Of a DNA stretch of 64,000 nucleotides, positions 43,770-50,062 are shown one piece after another (the first letter of the stretch is position 1; every line of letters begins with the position of its first letter). Source of the DNA: Streptomyces fradiae. GTDB taxonomy: Bacteria; Actinomycetota; Actinomycetes; Streptomycetales; Streptomycetaceae. The translations under genes and the position numbers were made by a program. The stretch spans positions 5,208,001 through 5,272,000 of the forward strand of contig NZ_CP065958.1 of NCBI RefSeq assembly GCF_041270065.1, read 5' to 3'. Below the pieces are notes generated by a model, which worked only from the letters and a program-made list of their open reading frames with translations, searched no databases and had not been told where the DNA came from.

Positions 43770-44909
43770 CTACAACCAGCCGTTGCGCTTGAGCGTGCGG
43801 TGGATGGCGAAGCAGATGACGGCGATGCCGCCGAGCACCATCGGGTAGCCGTACTTCCAGTGCAGCTCCGGCATGTGGTCGAAGTTCATGCCGTAGACGC
43901 CGCAGACCGCCGTCGGGACGGCGACGATCGCCGCCCACGAGGTGATCTTGCGCATGTCCTCGTTCTGCGCGACGGTCGCCTGCGCCAGATTGGCCTGGAG
44001 GATCGAGTTGAGCAGTTCGTCGAAGGCGACGACCTGCTCCTGGACCCGGGCGAGGTGGTCGGCGACGTCCCGGAAGTACTTCTGGATGTCGGGGTCGACG
44101 AGTCGCATCGGCCGCTCGCTGAGCAGCTGCATCGGGCGGAGCAGCGGCGTGACCGCCCGCTTGAACTCCAGGACCTCGCGCTTGAGCTGGTAGATCCGGC
44201 CGGTGTCGGCGCCGCGCGTGGAGCCCTTGGCGGCCGGCGAGAAGACGTCGATCTCCAGCTCGTCGATGTCGAGCTCGACGGCGTCGGCGACCGCGATGTA
44301 GCCGTCGACGACATGGTCGGCGATGGCGTGCAGCACGGAGGAGGGGCCCTTGGCGAGCAGCTCCGGCTCGCCCTGGAGGCGGTGCCGGAGGTTGCGCAGC
44401 GAGCCCTGGCCGCCGTGCCGGACGGTGATGACGAAGTCGGGGCCGGTGAAGACCATCACCTCGCCGGTCTCCACGACCTCGCTGGTGGCGGTGAGTTCGG
44501 CGTGCTCGACGTAGTGGATCGTCTTGAAGACGGTGAAGAGAGTGTCGTCGTAGCGCTCCAGCTTGGGCCGCTGGTGGGCGTGGACGGCGTCCTCGACGGC
44601 GAGCGGGTGCAGCCCGAACTCGGCGGCGATACCGGCGAATTCGGCCTCGGTCGGCTCGTGCAGACCGATCCACGCGAAGCCGCCGCTCTCCCGCACCTGG
44701 CGCATCGCGCCGCGCGGGGTGAGGCACGCGCGGTCGTCGACCCGGCGCCCCTCGCGGTAGACGGCGCAGTCGACGACGGCGCTCGCGGCCGTGGGGTCGC
44801 GGGTGGCGTCGTAGTTGGCGTACTGCGAGGCGGTCGCGGTGGCCGTCTTGCGCAGCGGGTGCAGCAGGGACGGACGGACGGCGGCGCGCAGGTCACGGAT
44901 CATCGACAT
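43770..44909 (-). CDS. corA: Magnesium/cobalt transporter CorA
   Basis: CorA is a pentameric Mg2+ channel. The product of 379 residues has the long acidic and helical cytoplasmic funnel (LHPLAVEDAVHAHQRPKLERYD), then two C-terminal membrane helices with the selectivity motif YGMNF between them (VAVPTAVCGVYGMNFDHMPELHW). The sequence ends RTLKRNGWL, basic as usual. The ATG follows AAGGAG. It lies two genes from the MgtE-like/DUF1003 pair, giving three Mg2+-related genes in 5 kb. The upstream leader may be about 375 nt long. Confidence 0.93.
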   Translation of the reverse strand: MSMIRDLRAAVRPSLLHPLRKTATATASQYANYDATRDPTAASAVVDCAVYREGRRVDDRACLTPRGAMRQVRESGGFAWIGLHEPTEAEFAGIAAEFGLHPLAVEDAVHAHQRPKLERYDDTLFTVFKTIHYVEHAELTATSEVVETGEVMVFTGPDFVITVRHGGQGSLRNLRHRLQGEPELLAKGPSSVLHAIADHVVDGYIAVADAVELDIDELEIDVFSPAAKGSTRGADTGRIYQLKREVLEFKRAVTPLLRPMQLLSERPMRLVDPDIQKYFRDVADHLARVQEQVVAFDELLNSILQANLAQATVAQNEDMRKITSWAAIVAVPTAVCGVYGMNFDHMPELHWKYGYPMVLGGIAVICFAIHRTLKRNGWL

Positions 44910-45358
44910 GGGCGTGCTCCTTCACGGAGAGGCCGTCGGCGACGGTGGCACAGCCCGGAATGAGGACGTGGAGCCACGTCGTCCACAAAGCGGGCGGCAC
45001 CGGCGGATCGCGGTGACGGCGTTCGCTACAGACAGGGAGGCAAGAAGGTGCTCTTCCGTCGTGCGAGCTGCCGGAGACCGGGGAGATGAGGATCCGGGAA
45101 GGCCGAGAGGCTAACGGGATCCGCGGGTCACCGGAGGGAGGAGCGCACCGGGCTGGGGTGCGTGGCGGCGGAAGAGCGGCTGGTACTGCCGGGTCGACTT
45201 CGATCCATCGCAGTCCCACCTCCTCCGGCCGGTCCCTCGTGAGGGATGACGTGTGACGAGCAGTCGGGTCATCAAGCCCGACCAGTCGCCCACACTATCA
45301 GCCGACCGAGGGTCAATCCCTTACTTTGCCCGTTCCATACGCGCTTTATGCTCGCCGC
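44910..45358. other. Divergent intergenic region with a possible long corA leader
   Basis: This 449-bp gap separates divergent corA and the SuFu gene. On the minus strand TAGTGT (45297-45292) is the best -10 box, about 375 nt upstream of corA. A 6-bp stem (45263-45268 with 45277-45282) lies in that leader. No M-box consensus was found by eye. Confidence 0.35.
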
Positions 45359-45361
45359 ATG
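45347..45361 (+). promoter_or_regulatory. -10 box for leaderless SuFu gene
   Basis: TATGCT (45347-45352), six bases, then ATG at 45359. TTGCCC at 45326-45331 may be the -35. This sets the start at 45359 rather than at an upstream codon. Confidence 0.5.
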
Positions 45362-45949
45362 GCAGAAATTCTCGTTCTGGTCGAGGCCCGGTTGCGCACC
45401 GCCCTCGGCGAGCCGGACGCGCGGGCGGCGATCACCTTCCTCGGCACCGACCGGATCGAGGTGCTCCGGTTCATCGACGCCGAGGCCGGCCTGGTGCGCT
45501 ACGCGACCCTCGGCATGTCCGCGCAGCCGATGGCCGACCCCACCTCCGCGCTCGCCGACCCGGTGAAGGGCCCGCGTGCCGAACTGCTGCTCACCGTCCG
45601 CGCCGGCCTCGCCGACACCGACCAGGTGCTCCGCCCGCTCGCCGTGCTCGCCGCCACCCCGCAGGTCGAGGGCGTCGTCGTGGCCCCCGGCGCCTCGCTC
45701 GACGTGGGCGAACCCCTGTGGCCGGGCGCGCCCTTCAGCTCGGTCCTGGTCGCCGAGTCGGGCGGCCTGGTCGAGGACCTGGATCTCGACGCCCCGCTGG
45801 ACCCGGTGCGCTTCCTGCCGCTGCTCCCGATGACCTCGAACGAGGCCGCCTGGAAGCGGGTGCACGGCGCGCAGGCCCTGGAGGAGCGCTGGCTCAGCAA
45901 CGGAACGGACCTGCGCGATCCGCTGCGCAAGTCCGTGACCCTGGACTGA
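45359..45949 (+). CDS. Suppressor-of-fused (SuFu) domain protein
   Basis: A 196-residue soluble protein resembling bacterial SuFu proteins. Visible features are FLGTDRIEVLRFIDAEAGLVRYATLGMSAQPM near the N-terminus and the late segment FLPLLPMTSNEAAWKRVHG, which is the family's most conserved part. Bacterial SuFu proteins often act as immunity proteins to polymorphic toxins, but here no toxin gene is adjacent, and the gene is probably a housekeeping copy. The start is set by a leaderless -10 box. Downstream is a DUF6758 gene. Confidence 0.85.
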   Translation: MAEILVLVEARLRTALGEPDARAAITFLGTDRIEVLRFIDAEAGLVRYATLGMSAQPMADPTSALADPVKGPRAELLLTVRAGLADTDQVLRPLAVLAATPQVEGVVVAPGASLDVGEPLWPGAPFSSVLVAESGGLVEDLDLDAPLDPVRFLPLLPMTSNEAAWKRVHGAQALEERWLSNGTDLRDPLRKSVTLD

Positions 45950-46112
45950 GCGGGGAGCCGGGGGCGGCGGACCGGCGCCGGCGGATGATCGTCGTCCGGT
46001 CGCGGTCCGGTTGAAGTGCTCCGGGTGCTCCGGGTGAAGCGCTCCGGCCGGACGGGTGATCATCGGTGATCGTCCTTGACGCGGGGCCGCGCGGGTAGGA
46101 CCGTTGAGCCCT

Positions 46113-46751
46113 ATGAGGGGCGAACCCAGTTGCCCGAAGTGCGGTGGCCGGGTCAGGGCGCCCGGTCTCTTCGCCGACTCCTGGCAGTGCGACGTGCACG
46201 GCTCGGTGCACCCGCTACAGCCCGTGATCCCACCCAGCGTCGAGGGCCTCGGTGTGGTCGTGCACCGGGCCCATGTGCCGGTGTGGATGCCGTGGCCCCT
46301 GCCCGTCGGATGGCTCTTCACCGGAGTGGCGTACGCCGGTGACGACCGCAGCGGCGGACGCGCGACCGCCGTGGCCTGTTCCGGGCCCGGTCCGCTCGGC
46401 GGCATCGGGGAGCTGCTGCTCGTCGCCGAGGAGCTCGGCGTCGGACTCGGCGCCCGGTACGCGGGCATGGACGGCCCCGATCCCGGCCCCGGCATGGCGA
46501 TCGACAAACCACCCCAGGTCAAGGTGCTCGCCGCCGGCCGCCCCACCCCGCTCTGGCATGTCACCGGCGCCCCGCAGGACCGCGCCGTCTTCGCCGGCGA
46601 GGCGCGCGGACTCTGGCTGTGGGCGATCGTCTGGCCCGAGCAGTCCGGCCTGCTGATGTACGACGAGCTGGTCCTCACGGATCTGCGCGACGCCGGAGCG
46701 GAGGTCGAGCTGCTGCCGTGCGGCGCGCTGACACCGAGGCTGCTCACGTAG
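46113..46751 (+). CDS. DUF6758 family protein with N-terminal zinc ribbon
   Basis: A 212-residue protein of unknown function. The N-terminus SCPKCGGRVRAPGLFADSWQC places two CxxC-type cysteine groups for a zinc ribbon. The rest is hydrophobic and beta-rich with several Trp residues (WMPWPLPVGWLFTGVAYAG) and the segments GGIGELLLVAEELGVGLGARYAG and DRAVFAGEARGLWLWAIVWP. It has no signal peptide. An upstream TTG at 46104 is an unlikely start. I associate the name DUF6758 with this Streptomyces family from memory. Confidence 0.8.
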   Translation: MRGEPSCPKCGGRVRAPGLFADSWQCDVHGSVHPLQPVIPPSVEGLGVVVHRAHVPVWMPWPLPVGWLFTGVAYAGDDRSGGRATAVACSGPGPLGGIGELLLVAEELGVGLGARYAGMDGPDPGPGMAIDKPPQVKVLAAGRPTPLWHVTGAPQDRAVFAGEARGLWLWAIVWPEQSGLLMYDELVLTDLRDAGAEVELLPCGALTPRLLT

Positions 46752-46920
46752 CGCTGCCCACGTAGCGCCGCTCACGTAGTGCTGCTCACCTGGCGGCGGG
46801 GCGTCGCGCGACCGCGGGTAAGGGGCGGGGGCTTCGGTGGATCCGTACGAAGGGGCTTGATTCGCCCGTTATGCTGGAGCGGTCCCTTCAGTCCGCCCCG
46901 AGCCCCCGGAGTCCCGCGTC

Positions 46921-47781
46921 GTGCGCATCGACCTGCACACCCACTCCACGGCCTCGGACGGTACGGACACCCCCGCCGAGCTGGTGCGGAACGCCGCCGC
47001 CGCGGGCCTCGACGTGGTCGCGCTGACCGATCACGACACCACCCGGGGATACGGCGAGGCCATCGCGGCCCTCCCCGAGGGCCTCACCCTGGTCACCGGC
47101 GCCGAACTCTCCTGCCGCTACGACGGCGTGAGCCTCCACATGCTCGCCTATCTCTTCGACCCCGAGGAGCCCGCCCTGCTCGCCGAGCGCGAGCTGGTCC
47201 GGGACGACCGGGTGCCGCGCGCCCGCGCCATGGTCGGCAAGCTCCAGGAGCTCGGCGTGCCGGTCACCTGGGAGCAGGTCGCCCGGATCGCCGGCGACGG
47301 CTCCGTGGGCCGACCGCACGTCGCCGAGGCGCTGGTCGAACTCGGTGTCGTGCCCGATGTCTCCGGCGCCTTCACGCCCGAGTGGATCGCCGACGGCGGC
47401 CGGGCCCACGTGCAGAAGCACGAGCTCGACCCGATCGACGCGATCCGCCTGGTCAAGGCCGCCGGCGGGGTCACCGTCTTCGCCCACCCGCTGGCCGTCA
47501 AGCGCGGCGAGTGCGTGCCCGAGTCCGCCATCGCGAAGCTCGCCGAGGCCGGTCTCGACGGCATCGAGGTGGACCACATGGACCACGACGAGCCGACCAG
47601 GGCCCGGCTGCGCGGCCTCGCCAAGGAGCTGGGGCTGCTCACCACCGGCTCCAGCGACTACCACGGCAGCCGAAAGACCGTCGGCCTCGGCGAGTACACC
47701 ACCGACCCCGAGATCTACGGCGAGATCACCCGCCGCGCCGCCGGTGCCTTCCCGGTGCCGGGCGCGGGCGGACGCCCGTAA
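46921..47781 (+). CDS. PHP domain phosphoesterase
   Basis: A metal-dependent phosphoesterase of 286 residues related to the YciV/TrpH 3',5'-nucleoside bisphosphate phosphatases. The metal ligands appear in RIDLHTHSTASDGTDTP (HxH plus Asp), VALTDHDTT, TGAELSCRYDG, VFAHPLAV and TTGSSDYHG. It probably hydrolyses nucleotide phosphates such as pAp or RNA ends, not tested. The GTG start follows CGGAG, and a TATGCT box at 46870 is a possible promoter. The gene is followed by marC. Confidence 0.9.
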   Translation: MRIDLHTHSTASDGTDTPAELVRNAAAAGLDVVALTDHDTTRGYGEAIAALPEGLTLVTGAELSCRYDGVSLHMLAYLFDPEEPALLAERELVRDDRVPRARAMVGKLQELGVPVTWEQVARIAGDGSVGRPHVAEALVELGVVPDVSGAFTPEWIADGGRAHVQKHELDPIDAIRLVKAAGGVTVFAHPLAVKRGECVPESAIAKLAEAGLDGIEVDHMDHDEPTRARLRGLAKELGLLTTGSSDYHGSRKTVGLGEYTTDPEIYGEITRRAAGAFPVPGAGGRP

Positions 47782-47975
47782 CCCCTCGTCAACGCCACAC
47801 CTCTTTCGACTCCTGTCGTCGATTCCTGCCTGACGGCCGGCCGCTCCGCGCGGCCCGTCCGCCGTGCCGTGGCGTCCCCGTGCTTCCCCTCCCGGCCGGC
47901 TCCGGCCTGCCCACTCTCCGGAATCCCTGATTCCGGACGTTCGTGTACACCCCTTTCCCGCAAGGCACCCACACC

Positions 47976-48581
47976 GTGTTCGACGTCGCCGTCTTCGGCT
48001 CGCTGTTCCTGACCCTCTTCGTGATCATGGATCCCCCGGGGATCACCCCGATCTTCCTCGCCCTCACCTCCGGCCGCCCCGCCAAGGTCCAGCGCCGCAT
48101 GGCCTGGCAGGCCGTCGCCGTGGCCTTCGGCGTCATCGCCGTCTTCGGCGTGCTCGGCCAGCAGATCCTCGACTACCTGCACGTCTCCGTCCCGGCGCTG
48201 ATGATCGCGGGCGGACTGCTCCTGCTGCTCATCGCGCTCAGCCTGCTCACCGGCAAGAACGACGAGCCGCAGCAGACCAAGGACGTCAACGTCGCCCTGG
48301 TCCCGCTCGGCATGCCGCTGCTCGCCGGGCCCGGTGCCATCGTCTCGGTCATCCTCGCCGTGCAGCACGCCGACGGCGCCGCCGCCCAGGTCTCCGTCTG
48401 GGCCGCGATCGTCGCCATGCACGTCGTGCTGTGGCTGGCCATGCGCTACTCGCTGCTGATCATCCGCGTCATCAAGGACGGCGGCGTGGTCCTGGTGACC
48501 CGGCTGGCCGGCATGATGCTCGCCGCCATCGCCGTGCAGCAGATCATCAACGGCGTCACCCAGGTCATCCAGGGCGCCTGA
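47976..48581 (+). CDS. MarC family membrane protein
   Basis: A 201-residue integral membrane protein of the MarC/UPF0056 family with about six helices. The first reads VAVFGSLFLTLFVIMDPPG, and the conserved PGITPIFLALT and PLLAGPGAIVSVIL motifs follow. Function is unknown; despite the name, no role in antibiotic resistance is established. GTG at 47976 is preferred because the family usually starts with MFD at this point. A GTG at 47943 would add 11 residues. Confidence 0.9.
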   Translation: MFDVAVFGSLFLTLFVIMDPPGITPIFLALTSGRPAKVQRRMAWQAVAVAFGVIAVFGVLGQQILDYLHVSVPALMIAGGLLLLLIALSLLTGKNDEPQQTKDVNVALVPLGMPLLAGPGAIVSVILAVQHADGAAAQVSVWAAIVAMHVVLWLAMRYSLLIIRVIKDGGVVLVTRLAGMMLAAIAVQQIINGVTQVIQGA

Positions 48582-48615
48582 CGCCTCCGGACGGGCTTGT
48601 GCCGTACACACCACT

Positions 48616-48660
48616 GCGCCCCCGTACGGATTTCGGTTCTCCGGAGTCCGTGCGGGGGCG
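48616..48660. terminator. Hairpin between marC and the convergent small-protein gene
   Basis: A 15-bp stem with one G-T pair (48616-48630 with 48646-48660) and a 15-nt loop stand between the two stops. Confidence 0.65.
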
Positions 48661-48683
48661 CGGTGCGTGGTGGAGCTTCGTCT

Positions 48684-48836
48684 TTACGAGGCCGAGGTCT
48701 CGGCCGGGCGGATCCAGATGCGCTGACCGATAGCGGCGGCCTGTTGCACGATCCGGTTGACGGAGGCGGCGTCCACGACGGTCCGGTCGACGGGCGTGCC
48801 GTCGATGTCGTCGAGTCGCAGGATTTCGAAGCGCAT
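48684..48836 (-). CDS. Small conserved protein (50 residues)
   Basis: A 50-residue protein that starts RFEILRLDDIDGTPVDRTVV, continues with DAASVNRIVQQAAAIGQRI and ends WIRPAETSAS. I recall near-identical proteins in many Streptomyces. The ATG follows GGGAGAAG. A short beta strand and an amphipathic helix are likely. Its leader contains a 9-bp hairpin and a relatively AT-rich promoter area. Function unknown. Confidence 0.8.
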   Translation of the reverse strand: MRFEILRLDDIDGTPVDRTVVDAASVNRIVQQAAAIGQRIWIRPAETSAS

Positions 48837-48882
48837 GGGCTTCTCCCTTCGTCTGAGTTGATCCTCCTGATGGAGAACTGGG

Positions 48883-48910
48883 TGTACGCCGGCCTCTGTG
48901 GCGGCGTACA
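48883..48910 (-). promoter_or_regulatory. Hairpin in the leader of the 50-residue protein gene
   Basis: TGTACGCCG (48883-48891) pairs perfectly with CGGCGTACA (48902-48910) across a 10-nt loop. It lies 47 bases upstream of the start codon on the minus strand. An AT-rich stretch (48952-48980) further upstream is the likely promoter area. Confidence 0.45.
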
Positions 48911-49021
48911 TACCTGTCCAACGGCATGCACCCTGCAAACATTCCCTACGCTAAGGAAAATTTTCGGGAGGCTAAATACCGTCGGGTAGACCCCTCTCGG
49001 GACCATCATCGACGAAGCGCG

Positions 49022-49945
49022 TTACGAGGGTGCTTCGGCCGGATTTCCGCCGATCGGCACCTCGGTACGACCCGGGACCGCCCGCTCCTGGACCGCGTCC
49101 CAGAACGCCGCGAGCCGTGCCGCGAGCTCCTCCGGGTGCGACACATTGGGGGAGTGGCCGGCCCCCGCCACCACCGTGTGGTGCGCGCCGGTACGGGCGG
49201 CCGCCGCCGCCAGGTCCGGCACCGGCCAGACCGTCTCCTCGTCCCCGTACGCCAGATGCAGCGGCATCGGCAGCGCCCGCAGCGCCGCCGTGCCGTCCGG
49301 GTCGCGCACGAGCAGCCGGCCCGCGCCCGAGAGCTGGGCGATCCGGGTCAGCATCCAGCGCCGGCGCAGGAAGTCCACGATCTCCTGCGGGTCCTCGGCG
49401 CCCGGCTCCTCGCCGCGGCTGTCCAGCCAGCGGGTCGCCTGCCACACCCGCTCCTTCGGCAGCAGCGCGAACGCGCCGCGCAACGCGTGGATCCGGACCC
49501 GCTGCGGCCGGGCCACCCGGCCGGGGCCCGAGGAGAGCAGGGTCAGTGAGGAGAAGGCGTCCGGCGCGAGCGCGACCGCCGCCCGGGCCACAAGGCCGCC
49601 GAAGGAATGCCCGAGCAGATGCACCGGCCCGTCCCCGAGCGCCGCCGCCTGCGCCACCACGTCCAGCGCCAGTGCCTTGCGCCGGTACGCGGCCCGGCCA
49701 CGCGGCCCCGGCGTCTCGTTCTGCCCCCGCCCGTCGACGGCGACCGCCCGGTACCCGGCCTCGGCGAGCGGGCCGAGCAGCGCGAGGAAGTCCTCCTTGC
49801 TGCCGGTGTACCCGGGCAGCAACAGCACGGTCCCGTGCCGGGGTCCGTCGGGCGCGGTGTCGAGTACGGCGAAGGGGCCGCGCGCGGTCGCCAGCCGATG
49901 GCGACGGGTACGGGGCGGCAGCGCCAGGGACCGGGGCTTGCTCAT
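49022..49945 (-). CDS. Alpha/beta hydrolase
   Basis: A soluble alpha/beta-hydrolase of 307 residues. The nucleophile elbow is GHSFGGL (Ser), the oxyanion loop is LLPGYTGSKEDF, the Asp is in AYGDEETVWPVPD and the His in GAGHSPNVSHPEE. The substrate is unknown. The transcript is probably leaderless. The gene is downstream of, and separated by a terminator from, the DEAD-box helicase gene. Confidence 0.9.
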   Translation of the reverse strand: MSKPRSLALPPRTRRHRLATARGPFAVLDTAPDGPRHGTVLLLPGYTGSKEDFLALLGPLAEAGYRAVAVDGRGQNETPGPRGRAAYRRKALALDVVAQAAALGDGPVHLLGHSFGGLVARAAVALAPDAFSSLTLLSSGPGRVARPQRVRIHALRGAFALLPKERVWQATRWLDSRGEEPGAEDPQEIVDFLRRRWMLTRIAQLSGAGRLLVRDPDGTAALRALPMPLHLAYGDEETVWPVPDLAAAAARTGAHHTVVAGAGHSPNVSHPEELAARLAAFWDAVQERAVPGRTEVPIGGNPAEAPS

Positions 49946-49957
49946 ACAGCGACTCTA
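49943..49957 (-). promoter_or_regulatory. -10 box for leaderless hydrolase gene
   Basis: On the minus strand TAGAGT (49957-49952), six bases, then ATG at 49945. Confidence 0.5.
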
Positions 49958-50003
49958 ACCGGAACCGGAGCGGCGCCTCCGACGAGCGCCCGCGCCTGAA
50001 CGC

Positions 50004-50044
50004 ACCGCGGCCCGGCACCCTCCGGAGAGGGGCCGGGCCGCGGT
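50004..50044 (-). terminator. Terminator after the DEAD-box helicase gene
   Basis: A perfect 13-bp stem (50004-50016 with 50032-50044) lies 19 bp downstream of the helicase stop on the minus strand. Confidence 0.7.
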
Positions 50045-50062
50045 GGTGGTGCTGCCGGCTGC

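Noticed and set aside
44910..45290. M-box (ykoK) riboswitch before corA
   Set aside because: None of the conserved core sequences could be found by eye on the minus strand; left as a long leader only.
45359..45949. Immunity gene of a polymorphic toxin system
   Set aside because: SuFu proteins can be immunity proteins, but no toxin-like or secretion gene lies next to it.
48940..49010. AT-rich patch as replication or attachment site
   Set aside because: No DnaA boxes, tRNA end or direct repeats were found; a promoter region explains it.
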